A DNA stretch of 64,000 nucleotides from Siphonodentalium dalli. Taxonomy: Eukaryota; Mollusca; Scaphopoda; Gadilida; Siphonodentaliidae. Below the pieces are notes generated by a model, which was not told where the DNA came from, made no database searches, and worked only from the letters and a program-made list of their open reading frames with translations. The DNA is taken from NCBI GenBank assembly GCA_032622095.1, contig CP136061.1:191338369-191402368 (forward strand). Reading direction: 5' to 3'. The position numbers and the translations under genes were made by a program. Every line of letters starts with the position of its first letter. The first letter of the stretch is position 1. Shown piece after piece: positions 24,214-35,630 of the stretch.

Positions 24214-24466
24214 CCCTATCTTTACCAAAACGAAATCCCATTCAGTTATAACAGTATACATTGGATTAATCTAATATTCATTTGGAGGGGTGTTCAGGGA
24301 AAAACTAGCAGACGAAAAGATAATACAAGCACAGAACATTTCATATTCTTAGGTGGGAAATGTTGAGAAAGTAAGTTCAACATTGTTGAACATATTATCT
24401 GAACATTTCCCAAGGAATCTATTTTGATTGGGCTTTCAAGTCAATGAGCATTTAGTAAAGAAAGGG
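24214..24466. mobile_element. TTAA-type MITE, family CCCTTTCTTTAC, copy 1
   Basis: TTAA|CCCTATCTTTACC and TTTAGTAAAGAAAGGG|TTAA. The centre has the hairpin GGGAAATGTTGAGAAAGTAA / TTATCTGAACATTTCCC. Related copies are at 52267-52532 and, interrupted, around 56846-57451. Confidence 0.72.
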
Positions 24467-25530
24467 TTAAGCAGGTAATTCAATCTCATGGATAATTCAT
24501 GGCAATCTTTGTTCATTGTGAATATATTACAAATAAAAGAACTAACATGAATGTGAGTTCTCTGAACAAGACATGTTAAAAAAATAAAAGTAGATATACA
24601 AACAGATACAGCCATCCCATGATCTGGAAACTTAGCATTAAAGGAATACACGGACTTCACATTCAGTTCATGCAAAATAATATAAAAGTCCGCAAAACAA
24701 CTATATCATTAACTAGTACATAAAATAATAGATTGACTTTGTTCTTATTTTCATTAATAACTCTCCAATAATGAGATTTCGCATGTCAAAACCATTGTTA
24801 TGTAAACATTATTGTTACAGTGGAAGTACTGATAAAAGTCCAAGTTTAAACAAATCTTGATAGTAAACATTTGACAAATATTATGAAAATCGTATTCAGA
24901 ATAAAATATTTGAACTTATTACACAATTAGCGATGTTTGTTGACAAATTCATTGTAAGGCAAAAAAAAAGGGTTTTCAAGTTGGTTCTCGGGCAATTTTG
25001 TTTTCAAATATAATGAGGGCGAGAGGGTTTTATTTTTTATTTTTTTAAGCTGTTGTAATAATAGATATTATGCACATTTTACCTTGTTTCTCCCATGTGA
25101 GTTTACACTTAGCACAGTTGTTGGAAGTTCTGACCAAAAAACAATCTTCTTCACTTAATCTTCCCCTACTTAGTTTGAACACCTGTATATTTTTTTAGTC
25201 AACTTCCAACAAATGTGATGAACGAACCATATATCTGTTTCAATTTCATATGATGTAAACTTGTAAAGTACCGTATAATATGACACAAGTTTGTTTTATA
25301 CAAAGACACATCATGTCAGTCAGAGGTACATATGATTTCAAAACTTGAAATTTTGAGCAAGCAACACATTTTTTTGTCTAAATTTGTTTTTAGGAGAAGT
25401 AATTCCTGTTTCTGTATAAAATATGTTACTTGACATAGGTATTTTGTCATGCCGTTTCGTTGTCACTTTGAATTGTTTGTCATCAGTTTCAAATTTCATC
25501 TTGTTCAAGTCGCTCAAATTTTGTTTTTAG
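24467..25530. other. intronic sequence; one A-rich interspersed repeat
   Basis: A diverged copy of the repeat at 10109-10200 lies at 24955-25045 (GGTTCTCGGGCAATTTTG, ATAATGAGGGCGAGAGGG). Nothing else is recognised. Confidence 0.4.
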
Positions 25531-25605
25531 GAAGCTGTCATTGTAAGATGTTGACAAAAGAGAATTTCATAGCCATGATATTGGCAACACTTGGTGAATT
25601 TGCAG
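25531..25605 (+). CDS. SVOP-like transporter, exon coding lumenal loop and start of TM8
   Basis: 75 nt, enters with two bases completing a Gly codon (acceptor TTTGTTTTTAG|GA) and leaves with one base (GCAG|GTGAG). It encodes SCHCKMLTKENFIAMILA followed by TLGEFA. Vertebrate SVOP has a cysteine-bearing loop, then Y/F-x-x-LL/IL-x-TL(S/G)EFPG at this position. Here the G of EFAG spans the next intron. Both flanking introns are phase 1, which supports the small exon. Confidence 0.88.
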
Positions 25606-26288
25606 GTGAGAGAATTGTATACAAAAAAAATTTGTTTTGTTTTTGCGTTGTAAACCAGTAGTAGCATTACGTCATGCGATCTGATACATGTAGCCAAGAT
25701 TTAAGTTTCACCATTTATTTTTATTTCCCCAAACTGGGACAGGAATTTTCATTGATTTTAGAACATTACTACAATATGACAGAAAATCCTATCTTCAATA
25801 TGAAACACATTTAAGTAAATTATACTTAACCTTTTCATGATAGTACCCCAAATATAAAAAATTATCCCCCCCCCCCCTTGGTGTGCTGTCACCCACACTC
25901 AAGTCAGCATAAAATCACATCTGGCAGCTGAATGGTTGATTATGATTGGGATAAAATTAATGCTAAAACAAGAAAAAATCAAAGCCACCATGGAAATATT
26001 ATACCTTGATGAATATTGATCCAGAGTGGGTGAAATAATTAACCTGGCATTTAATGGGGGTATGTTTGAAAATTTGGTGATGATTTTTTGTGCGGAATTA
26101 GGGCAGTATCAAAAGCGGTACATTTAAAGACGGAAAAGGCACACGGACCTATTAATTTTTTTGGGTCATATTGGGTCTGAAGAGCCATTCTTCAAAATTG
26201 ACTAGGTTAGAAAGTTCCAGCATTCACAAGGAATCGAGCATAGCCCCGGACATTAACACTGTCGCCTATGGAGAATAATTGGTGTACC
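25606..26288. other. intronic sequence with short poly-C run
   Basis: A run of 12 C near 25866-25877. No element recognised. Confidence 0.4.
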
Positions 26289-26875
26289 GTAACCATGATG
26301 GGAGCTGTGCTGGTGCAGCATTAAAGACCCTGTGCCAGTGCATTCTCTTACATATGCGTGTCTCCCATTGGGAGCATCGCATATATAAGAGAATGCACTG
26401 GCTTACAATGTCAAGGTAAATATTGTTAGGCCTATGCATTCTCTTATATATGCGAGGCGCCCTATGGGCGACTTGCATATACAATTAAACTTTGTTAAGT
26501 CAAATTGGATTATTTCGAGTTACCCATGTGTTCGACTTAACCATTTTGACTGTTTGGTGACCCCAAATTCCAACTAGTCCTATTAATTTCGAGCCGAAAA
26601 TAATTGTTTTCAACCTTGTGCATGCTATATACTCGTGCTAGATCAATAGTCAGCGACTATGCTGGCCAAATACAGCAGAAGAGATGAAATCTGTTCTGAT
26701 TATTTATTGAATAATGTAATAAAAACACAGAATATGATAACAAAAAATCAACAAATTCGTGGTAGAGATAACATAAGTGGAAGTGGTTACAATGAATAGT
26801 ATTTACAAAAATTAGGATTCAGGACTGGAAATGACTGGTGATCATTGACTGTGGTTTCTGCATACATTTAGTCGT

Positions 26876-27109
26876 TTAATCTTTCTTCAGTTTATCGCTG
26901 ATTTCCAGCATTTTCATTAGGTCATCGGCCGTGTTTGCATGCATCATCAGATATTGCATTTCAAGGCCACAACCATGCATTGCATCATCTTGCGTTCCTT
27001 TTCTACCGGTCCTTGCAAAAAGCTGTTCTTCGATGCTTTTAACCATCCATTTTTTTCTTTTCTTCATCAAATGGATGGCGCATTTCTTCGTTTGGAACAT
27101 TGTTTTCAT
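26876..27109 (-). pseudogene. Possible C-terminal transposase remnant
   Basis: A 77-codon open frame ends NTADDLMKMLEISDKLKKD, preceded by a Lys/Arg-rich stretch. An amphipathic helix closing the frame, its position inside the element and its AT-rich composition would fit the tail of a pogo-type transposase, but no catalytic DDD residues are present and I cannot confirm homology. It could equally be a chance frame. Confidence 0.25.
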
Positions 27110-27450
27110 TTTGGGAAGACATGACTGAATTAAATTATTCTCTGTATCAAGCGGTTTAAATATGATTTTTCATTTCATCTGTCAACACTACTAATCCCCA
27201 CATGGTGAAATTGACCAACACACACCTTGTTAATATGTTAAGTAAACAATGCATTAGGACAAACTAAGACTAGGAAACTTCACAGCTTTTTATGCAATTG
27301 ATTGGCAGCACACTGATTTATAATCACATGGTGATGCATCGCCGACAGCACTTCGACTTAACCATAGTAATTAGTGTTATAATCTGGCTGGTTGGACCAA
27401 ATTTTGTTTCGCCTTAAGCGGGAATTTCGACTTATTCACCTTCGACTTAA

Positions 27451-27952
27451 AGGTACGGTTGGCCTTGGCGGTGGGTATCCTGTGAAAATATTTCCACCCG
27501 TCAAATACCGCCACAAACAGAAAGAACATCAAAATTTAGACAGACTTTGTCCGTATACAAATAAGAAATATCACATAAACAGTATGTTATTGCCATATGT
27601 TTGACCATTGTTATGTAAACAAAAGCATAAAAAGTTACTTTTCTTGTGTTTGTTTATATTATGATGGTAAACATAAAGAGCGTTCTTGTTGGTGAATTCC
27701 TGATATGGGACTAATAAAGAGCGTTTATGCCATTTGTGTGTGATCAGCCAGTAGCATTGTGCTGTGTTCTGTAACACAATCAGGCTCTTGCTTAGGTAAA
27801 ATATAGTAGAATATAGTAGGTCTATATGATAGCATGCTATGTACGCGATGGTCATGGTATATATGAACGAAACTGTATGCGTTTTAATGTTTTTCTGTTT
27901 ACGGTGTTTGGAAAAATATGAATATTTTTGACAATTAAGGCCAACCGTGCCT
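27451..27952. mobile_element. TTAA-type MITE, family AGGTACGGTTGGCC, third nesting level
   Basis: TTAA|AGGTACGGTTGGCCTT and AAGGCCAACCGTGCCT|TTAA, with exact TTAA at 27447-27450 and 27953-27956. 502 bp, no coding frame of note. It sits inside the pogo/Tigger-like element. Confidence 0.78.
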
Positions 27953-28183
27953 TTAACTGTGATTATTCTATTGGCTTTGCACACAAGCTCAGCCAGGACC
28001 AGACAATGGCTTTGACTTAAGTGTTGTTTTCAAGTTACTGACGTTCAAATTAACAAAGTTTGACTGTATACGAGAATGCATTGGCACAGGGTTTTCGCAA
28101 AAATTCCGGAAGCTCCAGTCATGAAAGGGTTAATACCATGTTTCTCTTGTTGTTTTTGGGAATAATATTGCAAAGTATCTTAA

Positions 28184-28244
28184 CCCTTTCAGTGCACAGT
28201 CCGATTTTTGTATCAACACATAATCGGACTTGGCACTGAAAGGG
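28184..28244. mobile_element. 61-bp TTAA-flanked miniature of the foldback family
   Basis: TTAA|CCCTTTCAGTGCACAGTCC ... GGACTTGGCACTGAAAGGG|TTAA: almost only the two termini of the 5.3-kb element at 17183, including the TTTTTGTATCAACACA stretch. It ends 51 bp before the exon at 28296. Confidence 0.82.
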
Positions 28245-28295
28245 TTAAGCATATCTATTTATTTATATTATTCACAATGATCTTTCTTTTTTCAG

Positions 28296-28489
28296 GGATA
28301 CCCATAAATTTTTTTCTGCTTGATTGGATTGGACGGAAAAAGACTGGTGCCTTTAATATATTCTCGACAGCAGTTTGTTTCTTGCTGTGTCAGTTGGATG
28401 TGTCCATCCATTGGCTCACGCTGTTTATATTTGGCGCTAGGGCATTCGCTTCATCAACATTCAACTGGATATATATCTACACTGGTGAG
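28296..28489 (+). CDS. SVOP-like transporter, exon coding TM8-TM10
   Basis: 194 nt, enters with two bases completing Gly (acceptor TTTTTTCAG|GG) and leaves at phase 0 (GAG|GTAAGC). It contains FFLLDWIGRKKTGAFNIFST, the MFS D-x-x-GR(K/R) loop between the eighth and ninth helices, then a hydrophobic helix, then FIFGARAFASSTFNWIYIYT and GE. The vertebrate equivalents are IIDRLGRKKT and [20 protein letters not shown]. TGE replaces the usual TPE. Confidence 0.92.
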
Positions 28490-28779
28490 GTAAGCAGTCT
28501 ACTACAGGGTCATTTGACCTAATGAGTTCCAAGTTTTGCACCTAAACACTCCTCTTAAGCTGATTTATTTAGACAATTTTCTTGCCATAGTTTGACATGT
28601 TAACATTTTTACCACAGTTATTAGAAAAGAGTGGGTACTTGCAAGAATATCCATGGCTTGACACGAAAATTTGACCTCCTCCAGGTAACTCCTACATAAC
28701 TTGTTACCCTACCCTTCCATTGAAAATTATAGACTTTTCAGTCTAAACCAGATGAAACTTAAGCACAAAAACATGTCGG

Positions 28780-28935
28780 TACCTCAACACAAACAATATG
28801 TTCACAGTTTATTAAGTTGAAAATACAATGTTTTGGAGCTTCCTTTTTCAAATGGTATATAATATGGCATATATTTGATATAATGTGATCTGGGGGTTCG
28901 AAAATTAAGTGAGCCTTTAGCCCCTTTTCTCAATA
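28780..28935. repeat. Interspersed repeat, inverted partner of 38150-38300
   Basis: AGTTGAAAATACAATGTTTT, CAAATGGTATATAATATGGC and GGGGGTTCGAAAATTAAGTG are the complement of blocks at 38160-38280 (CCACTTAATGTTTGAATCCC, TATATACCATTTGAAAGAG, TGTATTTTCAACTTATC). The family is unknown. Confidence 0.55.
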
Positions 28936-29629
28936 GTACCTGTAGTTACACCACGTTATATAGCCAACATCATCAGGTATTAAAAAATTACGTTGGCCAA
29001 CAGGTATTTGACGTTATAATATCATTGGGTATTTCCCCACACTGGCCAAAGATATATGTACCATGTGTATAATCAGATATGCAACAACAAACATGCTCTC
29101 ACTTAAGTGTCATCTATGAATAGTTGTTGGTATACGATAATGGAAACATAAACCAGTAGAGGAACTAAATATGTGCCCATAAACAACTGTTTATCTTCAT
29201 TTCATTTGTAAACGCACCTTTGTTTAGAAGCACTCGCATTGGGCTGACTTGATGTCAAACCAGGAGACATTTACTTTTTGTGCGGTGTTTTGAAATCTTG
29301 AACAGGTGGATATATGAAGTAATATCCCATCAATTTATTGTACTAATTTTGTAGATTATATATTAAAACAAGTTTTTAATTAATTATGTGTTTGGAATCC
29401 CGCCGATATCACAACAACACAATGGGGCAACGCGTCTGTAGTTACATTACAACCGGAAATAATATTCCGATGCTCTGAATAACCTGATTTCCCAAAGTAA
29501 ATTTGTGCAATAAAAGCAGAAAGAAACACTTTGAGTCATTAATTTGGAATTACAATGTTTGAGTTCTCAAATTAAACAACAATTGTGACACTTAATGAAT
29601 ATGTTTCACAACATTTGTTTTGTGGAGAG

Positions 29630-30230
29630 GTTCATCTAAATTAAATATGGAGACAAATTTCGTCTTCGTCACAAGTTCGCAACCACGTGTTTCTGTTTCA
29701 TTTGTTTTGATTTTGTCAGTCAATACGAGACTGAGTATGTGCTCTATTTCAACATTTGTAATATATAGGAAGGCAAGATGTAAATATGTGCCTTCATTAT
29801 AATTTTAGTTGACTAATTTTTTTTATTATAAACGTTTTTTTTCACTGCTAAAGTGACAATCATAATGGAACTCAACAGGAAAAACATCCCAGTGGCCAGT
29901 TCCACAACTGTTATGCTGAGCTTTTGCTTAGCTGTGGCAGATATAATTAGGACTGGGAAAAATGTTTATATTGCAATATTTGAAAATATAAAATCACCGC
30001 CTGAGAAATAATACATAATCCAATATAAATATCAATTTCAAGTTGTCAGATATTACATAGATTACCCTCGCATCAACAAGGAAGCGTCTCTGACAACAAA
30101 TTTCGTCTTCGTCGCAACCTCGTGTCTCCGTTTGTTTCATTTTGTCAGCCAAAACAGTATTCTAAGTCAACATTCTGCAAATCTAAAGACTAGCAAAGGA
30201 AGAAAGGGTTTAATATGTGCCCTTCATTAT
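29630..30230. repeat. Direct duplication of about 150 bp
   Basis: Two diverged copies (about 29645-29805 and 30092-30230) share CAAATTTCGTCTTCGTC, CTCGTGTCTCCGTTTG-like text, TTTTGTCAG and TATGTGCCTTCATTAT. Not recognised as coding; the function is unknown. The rest of 28936-31500 shows no exon. Confidence 0.5.
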
Positions 30231-30339
30231 CTCAACCATCAGCAGAACAAAACACAATCAATGTAAATCGTAATTATAACTCTTTAATCGCGTCTCAAAT
30301 CTGAGTGTTGACAATACAAAAATTATTTTTAAATTAAAG

Positions 30340-30415
30340 ACGATATGGACGCTACAACCAAAGACGTCAAAAACCGATATGGACGCTACAACAAAAGACG
30401 TCAAAAGATGATATG
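30340..30415. repeat. Two-copy 34-36-bp tandem repeat
   Basis: CGATATGGACGCTACAAC followed by AAAGACGTCAAAA occurs twice in succession. Confidence 0.6.
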
Positions 30416-30849
30416 TTTTGAATAAGGGTTAAATTAAATCTTGAATTAAATATATTTTGTCCCAATTTTGTCCCTAGTTAAGTTAGCTGTGATATAGATA
30501 CAACTACCTGTGTGTAGTGCATTCTATTTTTAACTGTAAAACTTTGTGTAAGGTATGTATCATGGGTGCTTAAAATATAGTAGACAGTGTCAATTGATGC
30601 CTGCATGAACAAATTTGAAAATGCACTTCTGACAAAAAAACAAAATTCCTGATATCTGAGAGGTAAGTTCTGTTTGATAAATCTGTTCATACTTGTGTAT
30701 TTCCCAAATGAGTATCTTTGGTAAATTCACAAAATTGGTAACAACATAGTCAGGTTTGTTAGAACCGTAAATTAGAATACGTTATTATTTGTCTTTGAAA
30801 AACTAGATGTTCAAAACATATGACATCAGTCAATAGTAGGTACTCTTAT

Positions 30850-31300
30850 TGAACCCCGACATTCTGTCTGAGGACTATATAATCACCCTGTGTGTCCGTG
30901 CTTCTTATCGTCCGTCCATCCATATGAAACTTTGTCCGAGCCTGTATTCTGATAATTTTCTGGTCAATTTTTTAAAAACTTGGCACATATATCAACCAGC
31001 ATGGGAACCTGCGCACCTGCGATTTTAAGTTCAGTCGGAGTCATTTTGGCGGAGTTATTGCCATTTTTCAACATAGAATTTTACATTCTGAGACGCATCT
31101 TTTGTCCAAGCCTTTAACCCGTCATTTTCCAGTCAATATTATTTAAACTTGGCACAGATGTCAACCAGCATGGGAACCTATGCAACTGTGATTTTGAGTT
31201 TGGTCAGAGTCATTTTGGCAGAGTTATTGCCATTTTCGACATAGAATCGTACATCCTGGGATGCATCTTGTCTGAACCTGTATTCTCAGAATTTTGTTAA
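30850..31300. repeat. Satellite units (AACCAGCATGGGAACCT type) with GTCC start
   Basis: After GAGGACTATATAATCACC and a short GTCCGTCC block come two and a half units of about 178 bp with AACTTGGCAC, CAACCAGCATGGGAACCT and CATTTTGGCGGAGTTATTGC. The same unit recurs at 37215-37740. It is a HINE-like element body. Confidence 0.6.
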
Positions 31301-31553
31301 TATTGTGCCAATTTGAGGTTATATTTCGACATTTAAGAGATTTTTTCAGATTTGATTCTTTGTATGCAGCTCCGTTATAAGACAATGCACAAGTATTTAT
31401 TCCATATAATATATTTCTATAAAGCCTCCACTCCAAAAGAGTGGTCTTTTATTTAAGTATGAGCAACTATCTGTTCTCATACGGTTGCATCATGACAACA
31501 TTTGAGATATCAATCTATCTATATCTCATATGAAATAATTCACTCAATTACAG

Positions 31554-31643
31554 CTCTATCCAACGACGATAAGGACACTTGGTTTAGGAGCTTGCTCTTC
31601 CTGGGCCAGAGTTGGTGCTATGGCCACACCTTTTGTGGCACAG
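31554..31643 (+). CDS. SVOP-like transporter, exon coding loop and TM11
   Basis: 90 nt, phase 0 at both ends: acceptor CACTCAATTACAG|CTC, donor CAG|GTATAT. It encodes [20 protein letters not shown] followed by [10 protein letters not shown]. This is the SVOP/SV2 consensus (V/L)YPT-x-x-R-(A/T)-LGLG-x-(C/S)-S-x-x-AR-x-GA-x-x-(T/S)PF-(I/V)AQ, with no gap. Confidence 0.93.
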
Positions 31644-31911
31644 GTATATAACTTATCCCATAAACATCCCTGTTTTTTGGGTATTAATTAATACTGAGTA
31701 ATTAATGAAATAGCTGAAGAATCTTGTTATATTGAAGATTTATAAAGCTACCTATATATAGAATACACCCATAGTAGTCGAGAGTACGAAGTTTTCACCA
31801 CAAGTGGAATTGTGGTTAAGGAGACCAATGTATGCTATAGTATTATAACAACATGTGTTTACCCTCACAATTTGAGAGATATGTTCAAATTATGACAAAA
31901 AGTGGATTTAA

Positions 31912-32147
31912 AGGTACTCAATCCGATCAGATGCTCCTAAATTACTATTTCTTTGGCTTCGGGGGTAAAAAATATTTGATTAGAGTCGAGGAACCCACCC
32001 ATCAAAGCTCAGAGTGATTAGATATCGATGTTTGAAATTTGCTGTTTCTATTGTTTGTGGACCAATCTTTTCGAGGACCACGTGCTAAAAATGGACAAAT
32101 TGCGGTTGTAAGATGGATAACTCTAAAATCAAGTGGTTATTATTTGA
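31912..32147. mobile_element. TTAA-type MITE, family AGGTACTCAATCC, one-arm copy
   Basis: TTAA|AGGTACTCAATCCGATCAGA, running through GGCTTCGGGGGTAAA to GATGGATAACTCTAAAATCA. Only the left arm is kept; the complete palindromic copy is at 56925-57273 and another one-arm copy is at 46394. Confidence 0.72.
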
Positions 32148-32251
32148 AATTGAGATTCTTTGAAAATTCATGAAAGGTGTGTCTTCTTAAAATGCAATAC
32201 CATGAGTGGTGAAAATGTTGTACTCTCAGCTACTATGGTGTATTTTAATTA

Positions 32252-33238
32252 TTATCCCCCGCCAAATTGAAAATTTGCGGGGGATATAGTAATGGGTTCC
32301 GTCGTTCCGTCGTTCCGTCGTTCCGTCTGTCCGTCCCGAATTTGTAAGTTATAATTTGAACAAATGTAAACGGATTTCAAAGATTTGTGGTATATGAGTT
32401 CACCTCACCATTACCTAGAATGAGTTCGCAAGCCAGGTCCAGCCGGATATTTTTACCGGAGTTATTGGACTTTGTTTATTATTTTTGTCGAATTTACCAA
32501 ATAGCAAATAGACGACGTCACAGGGTTCATTTCCACAAATCTCAACGGATTTCAAAGATATTTTTTATATGAGTTCACCTGACTATTACCTAGAACGAGT
32601 TCGCAAGCCAGGTCCGGCCGGATATTTTTACCAGAGTTATTGGACTTTGTTTATTATTTTTGTCGAATTTACCAAATAGCAAATAGAAGATGTCACAGGG
32701 CTCATTTCCACAAATCTCAACGGATTTCAAAGATATTTGGTATATGAGTTCACTTGATGAGTATCTAGAACGAGTTCTCAAACCAGGTCCGGCCGGATAT
32801 ATTAAGCGGACTTATTGGACTTTGTTTATTTTTGTGTGTGCAAATGGACGACGTCACAGGGCTCATTTCCACAAATGTCAACGGATTTCAAAGATTTTTG
32901 GTATATGAGTTCACATGACCAGTATCTAGAACGAGTTCGCAAACCAGGTCCGGCCGGATATTTTCAGCAGAGTTAATGGACTTTGTTTATTTTTTTGTGT
33001 GCATATGGACCACATCACAGGGCTCATTTCCACAAATGTCAATGGATTTCAAAGATTTTTGGTATATGAGTTCACATGACCAGTATCTAGAACGAGTTCG
33101 CAAACCAGGTCCGGCCGGATATTTTCAGTAGAGTTATTGGACTTTGTTTATTATTTTTGGTGCAAATGGACGACGTCACATGGCTAGTACCTAAAATGAG
33201 TTAGCAAGCCAGGCTTTTTGACAAAATCCCACCTCTTG
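32252..33238. mobile_element. Hairpin/GTCC/satellite element (HINE-like), complete
   Basis: A|TTATCCCCCGCCAAATTG folds on AAATTTGCGGGGGATATAG, followed by (CCGTCGTT)n/GTCC. About five units of 150-170 bp carry GGTATATGAGTTCAC, AACGAGTTCGCAAACCAGG, TCCGGCCGGATATTTT and GACGACGTCACAGGG. The right end is CCCACCTCTTG|T. The end structure is as in element B; 987 bp; no coding. Confidence 0.72.
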
Positions 33239-34647
33239 TTTAGCACATACTGAGAACAAAAACATTATTGAGAATGCACTTCCCCAACTGCACATTTCGG
33301 GATACCGTCGTCTGTGACTGCTTGTTATTATTAATTTTGATATGTTCTGCGAATTCAACTACTCCTATGTTTACTTGTTTACTATCCTCAACATGATGCT
33401 ATAAGGAACGTGCATCATTCATAGATACATGTATGCCATGATGTTAGCCTGTTTCTAAGCCTTCAGTCACTTGATATTCCCATTCATAAGTTTCCTAGTT
33501 CATGTAGCAATAGCAAGCGATGTTTGATTAAAATGCAGGTGATTTTCCTCGTATTTAATTGATAGAATAACAACTGCCAATTTTAAATGATTGTAACAGA
33601 AGAACTATTTTTCCTATTTACAATATAGTTCTACTACGGGTATATAACCGATAAAATGATGTTTGAACATTTACACCCACAGTAGACATTTATACCCACA
33701 GTAACATAGACAATTATGTTACAAAGTAAAATATTATTGGAAACTTCTTTAACTCATAATCACCGAGTACATTATTTTTCTGTAGCTAAAAAAATACATA
33801 CCCATTCAGAGACTTTAGTGTACAAAATCTAATCTGAATAAGCTTTTCACTAAGTTGTAATACTAATTTGGCCAATTTTAAATATGAGCCTGGATCAGCT
33901 GCACATGCATGTCACTATATGACTATGACTGTGACTATGAGTATGAGTTTTATTTATAACTCGATACATGATTAATTGTTATGAAAACATATAAATAATT
34001 TTACAATTATCACCAAGAATGCTGTCTTCCTCCACCCCGCGTCAAAACAATGCATATATAATGTATTAAACATTTGTCTCAAAAGGAATTTAATAATAAT
34101 TTGTCCATTTGGATATGTGTTGTTATCGCCAATGAAAATCATATGATTTAGTATGAACTTTGTATGTACACAAACAAATTGATTCTTTTCAGAACTTTTT
34201 AGCGAGGTTGGTTTGCAGGGGAATATTTGGAATGTCCAAGCTATCGCAATTCGACCCCACATCTCTCATGCGATTCTTGTTTGTATATGACTTGTGATAA
34301 AAGATGTTTTAATGATGATTATGTTTAGGATCATTTTCAACTGAAGAGACTGGAAGAAAAGAAATTATTTGGCTATTGGAAGAGTGGTGTTTACTAGGGA
34401 TATCTTCTATGATTATCGCGTGGGTGGGGGTCTCTCTACTAAATCTCGATCACTAAATGTGTTGACATCTAACTTTTCTACTAAGTTGTATGATGTGTCA
34501 TACAAAATGGATCTCCACAGCAGTATGACATCAACACACATTAGAAGTTAAATATATATGTAACTGAATCTGACTATTCCGATCTGACCTCCAACTTGAA
34601 TACTGAAGATATATATTTTTTCTCAAATAAAACATTATTATTTTAAG
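33239..34647. other. intronic sequence without recognised feature
   Basis: 1.4 kb AT-rich; the minus-strand 96-codon frame at 33972-34262 shows no family resemblance. Confidence 0.4.
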
Positions 34648-34761
34648 GTTTTGATGGAACATTCTGTTGCGTATGCAGTCTGGGTCTATGGAGGAGTGTG
34701 TTTCATCAGTGGAGTATGTGCCTTATTATCTCCTATCGAGACCAAAGGCAGGGAAATGCCT
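34648..34761 (+). CDS. SVOP-like transporter, exon coding TM12 and ETKGR tail
   Basis: 114 nt to the first donor (phase 0): acceptor ATTATTTTAAG|GTT, donor CCT|GTAAGT at 34762. It encodes VLMEHSVAYAVWVYGGVCFI followed by SGVCALLSPIETKGREMP. The last helix followed by (L/S)PIETKGR is the conserved C-terminal end of SVOP-family carriers. The last 38 nt of the exon with the splice donor and adjacent intron are repeated six times (34725-35034), so alternative donors 52 and 104 bp downstream would lengthen the exon by 52 or 104 nt without meeting a stop codon in frame. Donors 4-6 lie beyond an in-frame TAA at 34867-34869. Confidence 0.92.
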
Positions 34762-35034
34762 GTAAGTTCATTACATGTTATCTCCTATCGAGACCAAAGG
34801 CAGGGAAATGCCTGTAAGTTCATTACATATTATCTCCTATCGAGACCAAAGGCAGGAAAATGCCTGTAAGTTCATTACATGTTATCTCCTATCGAGACCA
34901 AAGGCAGGAAAATGCCTGTAAGTTCATTACATGTTATCTCCTATCGAGACCAAAGGCAGGGAAATGCCTGTAAGTTCATTACATATTATCTCCTATCGAG
35001 ACCAAAGGCAGGGAAATGCCTGTAAGTTCATTAC
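34725..35034 (+). repeat. Six-copy 52-bp tandem repeat of exon end plus 5' splice site
   Basis: TCCTATCGAGACC recurs at 34731, 34783, 34835, 34887, 34939 and 34991. Every copy keeps ATGCCT|GTAAGT, so six identical donors lie at 34762, 34814, 34866, 34918, 34970 and 35022. Copies differ at only two positions (CAGGG or CAGGA; ACATG or ACATA), so the array is young or homogenised. The repeated unit comprises the exon codons from SPIETKGREMP plus 13-15 bp of intron. Confidence 0.95.
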
Positions 35035-35630
35035 TTCATTTATCTCGCCTGAGTGAAGTCATTCAAGTGCAAGACCACATAGGTTCAAATTGACGTGGAT
35101 ATTTTTATACTGGATACTGGATTGACCTCGGCTTTCCATCCATCCGAAAATCGCTTCCTCCGTTTTTGCCATCCGTCCATCCATTCGTCAGGGCAGATAT
35201 CTCAAACACCAGTTGTCGGATCTGAATGAAATTTGGTATGGATGTTCACTATTATGATGGCATTCAACAGTGTTCAATTGTTTTTTCCGGATTTTCCATT
35301 TTCGAGCTATGCATCTTTGTTTATCTGGAAATGTTGTTTTTTTCCGTCTGAGCAGATATCTCCACCACAGGTTGACGAATCTCAATGAAATTTGGTATGG
35401 ATGTTCACTACTATGAGGGCATTCAACAGTGTTTAATCGTTTTTTTTCATCTCGGTTTATTTGGAAATGTTATGTTTTTGTCCTCCAAGCAGATATCTCC
35501 ACCACCGGTTGAGGGATATCAATAAAATTTGGTATGGATGTTCACTATTATGATGGCAATCAAATTGAGTGTTCAATCGATTTGTTCATAATTTCCCTAC
35601 TACAGTTATTTATCTTTGTTTATATGAAAA

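Larger units (their letters stand above)
26482..28066. mobile_element. TA-flanked pogo/Tigger-like element nested in the CCCTTTCATGA MITE
   Basis: Ends TA|CAATTAAACTTTGTTAAGTC and AACAAAGTTTGACTG|TA are inverted copies over about 18 bp. The subterminal phrases TTCGACTTAACC and GCGGGAATTTCGACTTA are of the kind found in pogo/Tigger-type mariner relatives. Removing it restores the GCATATAcGAGAATGC hairpin of the host MITE. A possible transposase C-terminal remnant is on the minus strand. Confidence 0.65.
26289..28129. mobile_element. TTAA-type MITE, family CCCTTTCATGA, copy 2, interrupted
   Basis: The left end is decayed (CGTAACCATGATGGGAGC); the right end AGCTCCAGTCATGAAAGGG|TTAA is intact. 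The inner hairpins GTGCATTCTCTTACATATGC and GAGAATGCATTGGCACAGGG are those of the copy at 22785, so the host copy is in inverted orientation. It was split by a 1585-bp TA-flanked element. Confidence 0.72.

Noticed and set aside
34725-35034. CRISPR-like array
   Set aside because: The 52-bp units are directly adjacent with no variable spacers and derive from an exon in a eukaryotic gene.
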